From assembly GCF_029223195.1 (NCBI RefSeq), contig NZ_JARHUF010000017.1, positions 30,672 to 94,671 on the forward strand: a DNA stretch of 64,000 nt. The letters are read 5' to 3'. Below are positions 45,746-53,352 of this stretch, piece by piece (position 1 is the first letter of the stretch; each line of letters starts with the position of its first letter). This DNA comes from Vibrio sp. CAU 1672. GTDB lineage: Bacteria; Pseudomonadota; Gammaproteobacteria; Enterobacterales; Vibrionaceae. A program made the translations under genes and the position numbers. A model generated the notes under the pieces. The model ran no database searches and had not been told where the DNA came from. It saw only the letters and a program-made list of their open reading frames with translations.

Positions 45746-46390
45746 TTACCTTCTACTACTGCCAAAGTTTTTCAATCCACACTGAAACACCTTTGTTTGC
45801 ACCTTGGCAAGATAACTAAGTCCTTTAAAACAGTTACCATAATCGTCACCATAAGAAATATTGTTTTTATTTATCCAATGTTCACATTTATCAGGAAAGT
45901 GAATACACCCATTAATTTCATGTGTTAAGCACTGTAATGAACTAGCCCAAGCTTGATGAATCATTGCTGATAAGTTCCCCTCTTCAGCTTTTATCTTACC
46001 ATGAGTAAAATACACATCCTTATTTAAGAATATAGCCACATGATAATGCGGGTTGTCCGAGGTATCTTGCTCTTTAGCCCATACATACCTTAGATTACAC
46101 ATTCCTTGTTTATTCTTTCTATTCAAGTCGGCATCCATTTTTGCTTTTAGAGACTCAATAAATTTCGATATATGGTCAGAGTCATACGTGAAATACCCCT
46201 GAGGAAAACGCAAATCAAACCTTAAGACATACACTCTAGAGTACTCTTCTAGAGTTTTATCAAAAACATCTTTTGTTCTGTCCAAATACTGTTTAGCAAA
46301 AGGACCACACGTAGTTAGTACTGGAATTGAGTTATACTCAAATGATTCAAACAATGATAAGTTCGGATTAGTGAACAATCTTTTATGCAT
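45746..46390 (-). CDS. Inovirus Gp2/YagK-YfjJ family protein
   Basis: The 214-residue protein carries the family core: V-Y-V-L-R-F-D-L-R-F-P, then Y-V-W-A-K-E-Q-D-T-S-D-N-P-H115-Y-H117-V-A-I-F-L-N. The HxH resembles that of HUH replication endonucleases, and the family is named after the replication protein of filamentous phages. YfjJ in CP4-57 and YagK in CP4-6 are relatives. A replication or rolling-circle role for the excised island is inferred. GAGG precedes the ATG. Upstream lie two copies of TCTATAATTAGTT. Confidence 0.88.
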   Translation of the reverse strand: MHKRLFTNPNLSLFESFEYNSIPVLTTCGPFAKQYLDRTKDVFDKTLEEYSRVYVLRFDLRFPQGYFTYDSDHISKFIESLKAKMDADLNRKNKQGMCNLRYVWAKEQDTSDNPHYHVAIFLNKDVYFTHGKIKAEEGNLSAMIHQAWASSLQCLTHEINGCIHFPDKCEHWINKNNISYGDDYGNCFKGLSYLAKVQTKVFQCGLKNFGSSRR

Positions 46391-46800
46391 GTTAACCTCT
46401 ATAATTAGTTTCTCTTCATAGAGGCATCTACTACTGTAATTTTATAAATGGATAAATTAACGTATTCTATAATTAGTTGATCTATATATTACTATCCCAA
46501 CAATGTCCCTTTGATAATCCACCGCTTCAATGCAAGTGTTATTTAGCATTAGGCTTTACCATTCACGACCAATACACTCCCGAAAAACATCACACTAAAA
46601 TCTATGTTCTGCAATCACACACTCGAACAAGAAGGTAGAATAACTCTACACAATTGCAGTGTCTACTGAGGTTCACGAAAGATATGCCACACAAAAAACG
46701 ACAATAACCACTCCTTTTTGCTACTAGAGTCACATACAAAAGCCTCCCACCTACTACATAATCACTACATATAACAGACACATAAAAACATCACTAAAAC
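46391..46800. other. AT-rich 410-base gap with a 13-base direct repeat
   Basis: I see no gene here. TCTATAATTAGTT occurs at 46398-46410, six bases before the Gp2-like start codon's leader, and again at 46466-46478. The stretch holds the divergent promoters of the Gp2-like gene and of the AT-rich gene at 46801. The repeats could be regulator sites or iteron-like elements. Confidence 0.5.
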
Positions 46801-47763
46801 ATGAAAATCAAGACTGATGACTTAAGAAAAATTCGTTATTATGAAAAATTCTTTTCATTACTAGTAAATGGTGAGGTAAAAACATATGACAGTGCAGATA
46901 TAGATTTCAGACTTGAAAACATAAACTCTTTAATAAATAAGCTAAATGAACTTAAAAAGTTTGACATTAAAAATGATTTACTTTCATTAAAAAGAGAAGT
47001 TGAGAAAAACCTCATACCAAATGATGAACTAAGTTGGATAAGCAAAAACAACCACAGATTATGTCATTTTATTTGGTCGTACTTTAGGTTAGCTAATAAA
47101 GGAAAAATAACGGAATTGATTGAATATGAACCAAATATATTTTCAGTCAAAAAAGAACCAATCCCTCTTATGGGGTTCTCAAGTATTTTTGGACTACATG
47201 ATTTAAAAACCAATAACTCAATATATGAAACATTAAAGCTAAATAACAAACCAAACAGCATAGATAACATACATAATTTGATTGTGAATTATATTGATGA
47301 CATCGAATTAGATATAAAATTAAAAACAAAACTAATAAATAATATTTATGCTATTTGGTTAGAAATAGAAAAAAAAGACAAACACTCTTGGATTGACAAA
47401 GAAAACATTAAACAATTAATATGGATAATTGATTACTTCCATAAAAACTCAATGTCAATTGACTTCATTCCTATACACTCTAACAGAGCTCAAATGTATT
47501 ATGCTATCATTAGTGCTCTAGACTTATGGGATATTAATAGCAAGGCTATTTTCCAAGATATCGAGAAAAAATCATTTACTACAAAGATGAAGAAGTCATG
47601 GAAGCAAAAACAGTATAGAGATAGTCTAAACACAAATAGTATTAACTTAAGTAAAAAGGCTTTAGAACAATTAGACCTGCTATCAAAAAACCATTCAAAA
47701 AGCCATACAAAAACTTTAGAACTTATAATTAAAGAACAATATGAAAATATTATTTCCAAGTAA
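46801..47763 (+). CDS. AT-rich gene of unknown function with RHH-like C-terminus
   Basis: I do not recognise this 320-residue protein. It is rich in Lys, Asn and Ile and its DNA is far more AT-rich than its neighbours, a sign of separate origin. Helical segments dominate; W-S-Y-F-R-L-A-N-K-G-K near residue 95 and I-W-I-I-D-Y-F-H near 205 stand out. The last 45 residues (S-I-N-L-S-K-K-A-L-E-Q-L-D-L-L-S-K, then S-H-T-K-T-L-E-L-I-I-K) look like a ribbon-helix-helix DNA-binding unit. No signal peptide or membrane helix is visible. No ribosome site is apparent before the ATG. A regulator or replication accessory is possible. Confidence 0.6.
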   Translation: MKIKTDDLRKIRYYEKFFSLLVNGEVKTYDSADIDFRLENINSLINKLNELKKFDIKNDLLSLKREVEKNLIPNDELSWISKNNHRLCHFIWSYFRLANKGKITELIEYEPNIFSVKKEPIPLMGFSSIFGLHDLKTNNSIYETLKLNNKPNSIDNIHNLIVNYIDDIELDIKLKTKLINNIYAIWLEIEKKDKHSWIDKENIKQLIWIIDYFHKNSMSIDFIPIHSNRAQMYYAIISALDLWDINSKAIFQDIEKKSFTTKMKKSWKQKQYRDSLNTNSINLSKKALEQLDLLSKNHSKSHTKTLELIIKEQYENIISK

Positions 47764-47796
47764 TTACTTTGGGGATGGTTCTAGCCTCCCCAATTC

Positions 47797-47988
47797 TTAA
47801 CGTAAAGATATTCGGTTATTAATCCACTCTTGTACTTCGCTTTCTACCCATCTAACTGAACGTTCACCAACAGAAATCCGCTGGGGAAATTTATTTTCAC
47901 TTATATATTTATATATGGACGATCTTGATAAACTTGTTAGTGCAATGACCTCACGTAAAGTGATAAGTCTTATTGGTTCATTTTGCAT
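47797..47988 (-). CDS. AlpA-family regulator (second copy)
   Basis: The 63-residue HTH protein (M-Q-N-E-P-I-R-L-I-T-L-R-E-V...) shares R-I-S-V-G-E-R-S-V-R-W-V-E-S-E-V-Q-E-W-I with the first AlpA. GAGG lies seven bases before the ATG at 47988, which decides the start. An in-frame extension runs upstream to within the IS30 copy but lacks family similarity. The IS begins 110 bases upstream, so the native promoter may be cut away. Confidence 0.88.
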   Translation of the reverse strand: MQNEPIRLITLREVIALTSLSRSSIYKYISENKFPQRISVGERSVRWVESEVQEWINNRISLR

Positions 47989-48097
47989 GTCATTACCTCG
48001 CGGCTGATTGATATCTTCAGATCGGTAATATATGCCTGAGTGATTTTTGAATTGACTCAAAGTCCATGAAATCACATTAAGGGGTGATTTAATCTTA

Positions 48098-49189
48098 CTT
48101 GGATTCAAGTACGAAGTGCGACACCTCTGAACGTAAAAACAGTGAGATGCGATAATCATGAAGTTTGCTCCCGCCAAGAAGTAAAAAAACATGAAATACA
48201 CGCACCTCACTGAGAACGAAAGGTATATGATTTCTGCTCTCAGAAAGCAAGAAATTAGTACCGCTCAAATTGCTAAACAACTGGGCCGTCACAAAGCCAC
48301 TATCTATCGAGAAATTGAACGTAACTGCCGTTACAACAGATTCTTCAATAGGTACTCGTATCAACCAAAACGAGCCCAACAAATGGCTCGCAATCGGCTA
48401 AGTCGTTCACGTAGAAATAAACGTTATAACGAACTCGACTTCAGACTGCCTGAAGCCTTGCTACGACTGGATTGGAGCCCTGAACAGATCGTCGGATATC
48501 TGAGAATGAGAGGCTACCCAACTATGAGCCATGAGCTCATTTATCAGCACATTTGGAATGACAAAGTTCTCGGGGGAACACTATGGAAACACCTACGGCA
48601 ATCCACCAAGCAAAGGCGTAAGAGATATAACTCAAAAGACAGCCGAGGACGACTGGCAGCGAAGCGGCATATTACCGAAAGACCAACAACAGCAGAGCAA
48701 AGGAAAGAGCCTGGCCACTGGGAGATTGATACCGTCGTTGGCCGCGGAACCAAGCACTGTATCGTGACTTTAGTCGACAGAATGACTGGCTACACTTTTA
48801 TCGGCCAAATGGACGACAGAACAAGCGAGTCACTCAACGTAAGAATGAGCAAGATCATGACTCGCTCTGACTTACCTTTTAAAACGATCACTGCAGATAA
48901 TGGCACTGAATTTCACGGTTATGCACAACTAGAAAAATATCATAACTGTCTGTTTTACTTTGCGAATCCATACCACTCATGGGAACGAGGAACTAATGAA
49001 AACACCAATGGTTTGATACGGCAATACTTACCAAAACGAACTTCCATGTCACACGTAACACAGAAGCTCTGCAATGAAATTGCACACAAATTAAATACGC
49101 GCCCACGCAAAAGCCTTGGGTATAGAACACCAACGGAGTATATTCATGCGCATCTGTAAAAAGTGTCACACTTCAAACTTGATACTAAG
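48098..49189. mobile_element. IS30-family insertion sequence, apparently complete
   Basis: Imperfect terminal inverted repeats of about 26 bases flank an intact transposase gene. The left end is CTTGGATTCAAGTACGAAGT and the right end, reversed, CTTAGTATCAAGTTTGAAGT; both continue into a G-x-GACAC block. A TTA on both sides may be the 3-base target duplication. The element is 1092 bases by this reading; ends could shift by one or two bases. Confidence 0.82.
48191..49159 (+). CDS. IS30-family transposase
   Basis: The 322-residue transposase has the IS30 N-terminal HTH (Y-T-H-L-T-E-N-E-R-Y-M-I, then A-K-Q-L-G-R-H-K-A-T-I-Y-R-E-I) and a DDE domain. DDE residues are in W-E-I-D-T-V-V-G, T-A-D-N-G-T-E-F and G-T-N-E-N-T-N-G-L-I-R-Q-Y-L-P-K. 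All three catalytic residues and full length are present, so it is probably active. Confidence 0.95.
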   Translation: MKYTHLTENERYMISALRKQEISTAQIAKQLGRHKATIYREIERNCRYNRFFNRYSYQPKRAQQMARNRLSRSRRNKRYNELDFRLPEALLRLDWSPEQIVGYLRMRGYPTMSHELIYQHIWNDKVLGGTLWKHLRQSTKQRRKRYNSKDSRGRLAAKRHITERPTTAEQRKEPGHWEIDTVVGRGTKHCIVTLVDRMTGYTFIGQMDDRTSESLNVRMSKIMTRSDLPFKTITADNGTEFHGYAQLEKYHNCLFYFANPYHSWERGTNENTNGLIRQYLPKRTSMSHVTQKLCNEIAHKLNTRPRKSLGYRTPTEYIHAHL

Positions 49190-49421
49190 TTACTTAATAA
49201 AGCTGGTGGAAAGCTGCTGTCCGGTGTTTTTCAAGGTTGTTGTCACTGATAATCAAGCAGCTTCTTTTTCTGGATTTAGGTGTAATGACTCCATACTCGA
49301 TCTGAGACTTTGTCTCTTAAGACGTGACTAGATCGTACAGCCAGCATTGATGTTAGATGACGTAGTATTTTGAACAGCCTCAAGATCCCCACTCAAAAAG
49401 CAGGATACGTCATTATCTGAA

Positions 49422-49450
49422 ATGAATAACACTACAAGTGTGTTATTCAT
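49422..49450 (-). terminator. Hairpin at the 3' end of the small minus-strand gene
   Basis: ATGAATAACAC-tacaagt-GTGTTATTCAT is a perfect 11-bp stem that includes the stop codon of the gene at 49443-49670. There is no T-run downstream. Confidence 0.5.
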
Positions 49451-49670
49451 TTGCCGCCTTGCCTGCAATAGCTTTAAGAATTTCACCACCATTAAGCCCT
49501 TGAAGTTCTTTATCTAGTCGTCGATCAAGAGCTTCAAGAGACAATTTTTCTGCCATTTCAGTGGCATCACGTGGCTTCATACCTTTATCTATAAATTCCA
49601 CAACTAGATCATTATTCATACGAACAACTCCTTTCGCTGTGTTCTTGATACCATCTGTCACTTTGCTCAT
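49443..49670 (-). CDS. Hypothetical small protein (75 aa)
   Basis: I do not recognise this protein (M-S-K-V-T-D-G-I-K-N-T-A-K-G-V...). It is helical and charged (M-A-E-K-L-S-L-E-A-L-D-R-R-L-D-K-E-L), with no signal peptide. The chosen ATG at 49670 follows an uninterrupted G-run on the minus strand, which may act as ribosome site. An in-frame ATG four codons earlier lies on the other side of the G-run. It is the last minus-strand gene of the island. Confidence 0.55.
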   Translation of the reverse strand: MSKVTDGIKNTAKGVVRMNNDLVVEFIDKGMKPRDATEMAEKLSLEALDRRLDKELQGLNGGEILKAIAGKAANE

Positions 49671-49781
49671 ACCCCCCCCCATTAGTGAACAATATCAATA
49701 ATTGTAGGCAATGATTGCTAATGTGTATGCTGAATATTACTAGAAGAACAAAAAACATTTATACCCAAATAGGAGTGCAGA

Positions 49782-49934
49782 GTGCCGAAGTATTGCCTCA
49801 ATAGCATAACTCCAGGTATATCAAAATCATATGAACAGAATATGTATGTGAGCTTAATCTTACGAGCAAAGGGGCAAAAACTTGATAGAAGCCGTGATGG
49901 AATCTGTCAGCTTTGGTTACATCCCAAATCTTAG
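49782..49934 (+). CDS. Possible 50-residue protein with GTG start
   Basis: A GTG codon follows AGGAG by six bases and opens a 50-codon frame (V-P-K-Y-C-L-N-S-I-T-P-G-I-S-K-S-Y-E). It then reads Y-V-S-L-I-L-R-A-K-G-Q-K-L-D-R-S-R-D-G and C-Q-L-W-L-H-P-K-S to the stop. The good ribosome site and mixed amino acid content argue for a gene or a gene remnant; no family is recognised. It lies about 200 bases inside the right end of the island. Confidence 0.35.
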   Translation: MPKYCLNSITPGISKSYEQNMYVSLILRAKGQKLDRSRDGICQLWLHPKS

Positions 49935-50054
49935 CCTGACAGATTAAATCTCAGCTAATGCAACTTAATACCAACGCAACTTAACACACATATGAGAAAA
50001 TCACATTTGCCAAAGCTGGTGGATTAAATTTGTTACCAAAACCAACAAATTACC

Positions 50055-50078
50055 TTTAGTAGTACCAATAGTAGTATC
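50055..50078. repeat. Right arm-type repeats (probable integrase binding sites)
   Basis: TTTAGTAGTACC (50055-50066) and AATAGTAGTATC (50067-50078) are tandem copies 12 bases apart of the motif found at the left end (27242-27265). They lie 63 bases inside the right junction. Confidence 0.7.
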
Positions 50079-50140
50079 TTAAAATCTGAACCAGATTGTA
50101 TCTGTTTAATATCAACAAGTTAAAAATTAAGTTCAGATGA

Positions 50141-50155
50141 CGCCAGCCCACCAAA
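50141..50155. repeat. Right attachment site (attR), imperfect
   Basis: CGCCAGCCCACCAAA repeats the ssrA 3' end CGCCAGCTCCACCAAA with one T missing. It marks where chromosomal DNA resumes. Confidence 0.65.
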
Positions 50156-50164
50156 CGTTTGGAA

Positions 50165-50198
50165 AGGCCGCTAACTCAATGAGTTAGCGGCCTTTTTG
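50165..50198. terminator. Palindromic terminator just outside attR
   Basis: AGGCCGCTAACTCA and its complement form a near-perfect palindrome (with GGCC...GGCC) followed by TTTTTG. Before island insertion it would have lain directly downstream of ssrA, so it is probably the original ssrA terminator. Confidence 0.75.
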
Positions 50199-50507
50199 TT
50201 TATCGTTATTACGTTTTTACCGTTTTGTACTAAACCAGGGTACTGAACCGGTGATATCTCCCCCAACAAGAAGATAGGACTGTGCCTACTCCTCACTCTT
50301 AGTGAATTATCCATTAACGCCAGCGATTAATGTCCCTCCAACACCTCCATCGCGCCTGAAGCCCGCTAGACACCGCCGATATGCTCCGGCGTGGTACAGA
50401 TAAGTGAATGCTTCCTCTTTGCCAAAACAAACTAAACTTATTGCATATAAGTCTTCACCCGCGCCTGCTTTTACCTGAGAGCGGCGCACTCACCCAAGGA
50501 GGACATA
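50199..50507. other. Gap between island junction and DUF2235 gene
   Basis: About 310 bases without a convincing gene. A 60-codon minus-strand frame (50307-50489) has no ribosome site or recognisable product. The promoter of the downstream pair should be here but is not clear by eye. Confidence 0.45.
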
Positions 50508-52028
50508 ATGGCTAGGTTATTCATCTTTAATTTCGACGGTACCTGTAACGCGCCTGACGATGCTGAACAAGAGGTCCAGGCTAATGGACGGATAGAAGAC
50601 AACAGCATCACCAATACCCTCAAGTTTCATCTGCTGTGTGGCGGCTCGCTCGCCAGGCAAGGGCTCGGCTGGGAGGGCAGCAATCAACACTGCTACTATT
50701 TTGCCGGGGTCGGCACCTATGGCAATGCACTGCAAAAAACGTGGAACGCAATGTTCTCGCCGGAAGGATGCGATGTGAGGCATATTCTGCGCCGTGCGCT
50801 CAGCGAGTTCAGCCAAATCAACTTCGACCCTGATAAAGATATCATGCTGATCACCGGCTTCAGCCGCGGGGCCGCCCTCGCCCGGCGCTTTGCCAAACTG
50901 ATCAGTGATCAGGTGGATAAACGCTGTATATATGAAGCGGTGTTTGACACGGTCGCCTCGATCAGCGCGCCGAATCTGAGCAAACGTGACAGGCCCCAGT
51001 CCGAGGTGGTATTTGAAGACCACTCCCTGCCTGAGAACGTGATTGCCGCGCTGCACCTTGTCTCGCTTGATGATAAGCGGCGAGCGTTTCAGCCGACGCT
51101 GATGAATCATGAAGATAAAGTCACCGAAGTGTGGTTTCCCGGTGCCCACGCCGATGTCGGCGGCGGCTATCAGAAAGACGGGCTGTCCGATGTAGCCATG
51201 CGCTTTTATCTCAACTGGATTGAGCGTGCCCCGTTTAGCGTCGATGTCCGCTCAGCCAAAGAAATCGACTACGCAACGGTGTTGCCGGAAGGGATTGATT
51301 ATTCAATTGGCATTGATGACATCACGATTAACCCCAATTCACTGGGAGAGAACCACCAGCAAGATCGCTGGCTGCTGTTTGACTGGTTAACCCTGTGCGA
51401 TCGCCTGTGCTGCGTGATTGAAAATGACAAAGTGTCCACACAACACCAGCCAATCGTCCACTGGTCAGTGGCCGAGCGTATTTACCACGATCAGGATTAT
51501 CGCCCGAACTCGCTGAAACAGGTAAAACACCAGCTGATCTATCAAGACTTCGAACAAGTCCCCTGCTCCGGTATTCAGCAGCACATTGAACTGCCTCAGC
51601 AGCGCCTGACCGTACTGGCACCTGACGAAAGCAAAACCATCACCGTGTACGCCGCAGAAAAATACAACCGCAGCGGGGTGTTCCTCGAGGCAGGCAGAAC
51701 CTATCAGTTTTCCGTCGCAGATGATGAGCAATGGTATGACGCCTCAATAGCCTGCTCAGCCGCCGGCTGGGACCGGGCTGACGTCGAGCTGGGGTTGAAA
51801 GAAGTCGCGATCACCACGCTGGAGCCCTTCCGCCGAGTTGCCGGTGCCGACTGGTTTACCCTGTGTGCCTCAATCGGCAGCCAGGACAAAGAGCTGTTTG
51901 AGATTGGCCTGTCGGCGCAATACACCCCCGCGACCTCCGGTGAACTGTGCCCGTTTGCCAATGACCTGGAGCGCTTTTATGGCAACAACCGCGGCAGCAT
52001 CCGCTGCACCGTGACGCGGCTTGAATAA
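50508..52028 (+). CDS. DUF2235 alpha/beta hydrolase with lectin-like C-terminus
   Basis: The 506-residue protein opens F-N-F-D-G-T-C-N and has the nucleophile elbow G-F-S119-R-G-A-A-L-A-R and F-P-G-A-H214-A-D216-V-G-G-G-Y. This is the DUF2235 pattern shared with Tle1-type phospholipase effectors. Residues about 395-506 (R-S-G-V-F-L-E-A-G-R-T-Y, then F-A-N-D...F-Y-G-N-N-R-G-S-I) resemble a PA-IL-type sugar-binding domain. There is no signal peptide. AAGGAGG gives a very strong ribosome site. The next gene, 25 bases on, encodes a membrane protein; the pair may be effector and partner. That role is inference, as no VgrG or T6SS gene is nearby. Confidence 0.83.
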   Translation: MARLFIFNFDGTCNAPDDAEQEVQANGRIEDNSITNTLKFHLLCGGSLARQGLGWEGSNQHCYYFAGVGTYGNALQKTWNAMFSPEGCDVRHILRRALSEFSQINFDPDKDIMLITGFSRGAALARRFAKLISDQVDKRCIYEAVFDTVASISAPNLSKRDRPQSEVVFEDHSLPENVIAALHLVSLDDKRRAFQPTLMNHEDKVTEVWFPGAHADVGGGYQKDGLSDVAMRFYLNWIERAPFSVDVRSAKEIDYATVLPEGIDYSIGIDDITINPNSLGENHQQDRWLLFDWLTLCDRLCCVIENDKVSTQHQPIVHWSVAERIYHDQDYRPNSLKQVKHQLIYQDFEQVPCSGIQQHIELPQQRLTVLAPDESKTITVYAAEKYNRSGVFLEAGRTYQFSVADDEQWYDASIACSAAGWDRADVELGLKEVAITTLEPFRRVAGADWFTLCASIGSQDKELFEIGLSAQYTPATSGELCPFANDLERFYGNNRGSIRCTVTRLE

Positions 52029-52052
52029 CGGCGGAATAACAGGAGGACCACG

Positions 52053-52673
52053 ATGGAAGAGCAAGAGCGCCAGTTCGCGCTGCAGACCATCACCCAGCGG
52101 TTGGTGATCTTTACCGGCAGTGTGCTGCTTTTGATCGCTCTGGGGCTGTATGTGGGGCTGACCCAGCGTACGGACAACTTATATGCAGAGCCCCATTGCC
52201 TGATTGAGAAAAGCGTCGAGCCAGATCGTTACCTTCTCGATTGCAGTCAGAACCCGGGTAAACCCCAAACCCAGGAGCGTTCGTACCTGGTGTTACTAGT
52301 GTTTGCCGCTGGGCTGCTGGGCGGGTTTGTCAGCATTCAGCAGCGACTGCCCAAAATCAGCGCCAAAGAGCTGTCGGTACTGTCGTCTTCATGGATTTCG
52401 GTGACGCTGATCCCGATCAACGGCGGGATCTTCGCCCTGGTACTGATGCTGAGCTTTGTCGGCGGGATCATTCAGGGCGAACTGTTTCCCGTCTACCACG
52501 ACCTTAATATCGCTAATGCCGATGACTTTAGTGAGTGGTTAAAACGGGGCTATCCGGTCAGCGGTACCGATGTCGGCAAGCTACTGTTCTGGTCGTTTGT
52601 CTCCGGTTTTACCGAGCGTTTCGTGCCGCAGATCATTCGCAAAACCTCAGAGTCCGGAGCCGGTAATTCCTGA
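52053..52673 (+). CDS. Membrane protein paired with DUF2235 hydrolase
   Basis: The 206-residue protein has hydrophobic segments near residues 18-36, 78-95, 113-137 and 170-185. An extracytoplasmic-looking loop with two cysteines lies between the first two (P-H-C-L-I-E-K...L-L-D-C-S-Q). I recognise no family. AGGAGG precedes the ATG, and only 25 bases separate it from the hydrolase gene, so they form an operon. It could be an immunity protein, a membrane anchor or a channel for the hydrolase. Confidence 0.7.
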   Translation: MEEQERQFALQTITQRLVIFTGSVLLLIALGLYVGLTQRTDNLYAEPHCLIEKSVEPDRYLLDCSQNPGKPQTQERSYLVLLVFAAGLLGGFVSIQQRLPKISAKELSVLSSSWISVTLIPINGGIFALVLMLSFVGGIIQGELFPVYHDLNIANADDFSEWLKRGYPVSGTDVGKLLFWSFVSGFTERFVPQIIRKTSESGAGNS

Positions 52674-52689
52674 CTTTGCCATACAGCAT

Positions 52690-52718
52690 AAAAAGCCCCT
52701 CAATAGAGGGGCTTTCCT
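52690..52718 (+). terminator. Terminator of the DUF2235 operon
   Basis: AAAAAGCCCCTC-aata-GAGGGGCTTTCCT lies 16 bases past the stop codon. Confidence 0.85.
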
Positions 52719-52861
52719 ATGAACCTTCCCCCTATCCACTTCCAAACAATGCCCCTTCACCATTAGAAACAGTTGCATATTTAATTCAGTTGTTTGAGCT
52801 AAGGCACTGATTTGGAAAATAATAAATACTAATATTTGCGCTCTTTATATAAACAGGAAAA

Positions 52862-53302
52862 ATGATAATGAAAAGAATACTTACGGTTGGGCTATTACTG
52901 ATGACACTGGGCGGCTGTGCGACCGTACCAATGGCGTCAAATGAACAAGATGCAGAAGCAAAAGAGTTTCAGCTTCCACCTGAAGGTAAATCCGGACTTT
53001 ATGTCTTCAGAGACTCGTTTGTCGGCAAAGCACTGAAAAAAACCATTCGAGTCGACGGTGAAGTTATCGGTGAATCAGCACCAGATGTGTTCTTCTACAA
53101 AGTAATTGATTCTGGTGAGCACGTGTTATCGACAGAATCAGAATTCAGCCCGAATGACCTCATCATTAACACAGAACCGAAGAAAAACTACTTCGTAGAA
53201 AATTATATCAAGATGGGTGTGTTTGTCGGTGGTGCCGGCTTGAAAGAAGTCAGCGAACAAGAAGGAATGGAGCGAGTTAAGAAGCTAAAACTCGCCCAGT
53301 AA
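52862..53302 (+). CDS. DUF2846-type lipoprotein
   Basis: The 146-residue protein has a lipobox (L-G-G-C, Cys19) and the pattern G-L-Y-V-F-R-D-S-F-V-G...V-D-G-E-V-I-G-E...G-E-H-V-L-S-T-E-S-E-F-S. I associate this with DUF2846 envelope lipoproteins of unknown function. AGGAA precedes the first ATG; a second ATG two codons later is possible. The gene stands alone between two unrelated units. Confidence 0.75.
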   Translation: MIMKRILTVGLLLMTLGGCATVPMASNEQDAEAKEFQLPPEGKSGLYVFRDSFVGKALKKTIRVDGEVIGESAPDVFFYKVIDSGEHVLSTESEFSPNDLIINTEPKKNYFVENYIKMGVFVGGAGLKEVSEQEGMERVKKLKLAQ

Positions 53303-53352
53303 ATCTTATCTGGCAGCACCATTGTCGTGCTGCCATCCTCTTACTGATTCAA

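Larger units (their letters stand above)
27135..50155. mobile_element. Genomic island integrated at ssrA (CP4-57-like)
   Basis: The element is bounded by the ssrA 3' end and its imperfect copy at 50141. It has a P4-type integrase at the left end and tandem integrase-arm-like repeats inside both ends. Cargo: a type I/Mrr restriction operon with an embedded ATPase-TOPRIM pair, an ankyrin/HicA-like pair, RadC, two DUF2787 proteins, two AlpA regulators, a YeeP-type GTPase, an inovirus Gp2-like protein and an IS30 copy. The AlpA/RadC/GTPase/Gp2 set and ssrA site match E. coli CP4-57-type elements. No relaxase, conjugation or capsid genes are seen, so transfer would need a helper. Parts of the right half are markedly more AT-rich than the flanks. 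Confidence 0.85.

Noticed and set aside
48098..49189. IS30 copy as a gene-disrupting insertion
   Set aside because: Joining the flanks across the presumed TTA duplication gives no continuous reading frame, so it seems to lie between genes; only a promoter effect on alpA remains possible.
27135..50155. CRISPR array or Cas genes in the island
   Set aside because: No series of regularly spaced repeats and no Cas-like protein was seen; the only tandem repeats are the two-copy arm sites.
27135..50155. Complete prophage or conjugative element
   Set aside because: No capsid, terminase, tail, relaxase or type IV secretion genes were seen; AlpA, Gp2-like, RadC and GTPase genes fit a CP4/P4-like satellite instead.
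50307..50489. 60-codon minus-strand frame before the DUF2235 gene
   Set aside because: No ribosome site or family resemblance, and it overlaps the region that should hold the promoter of the plus-strand operon.
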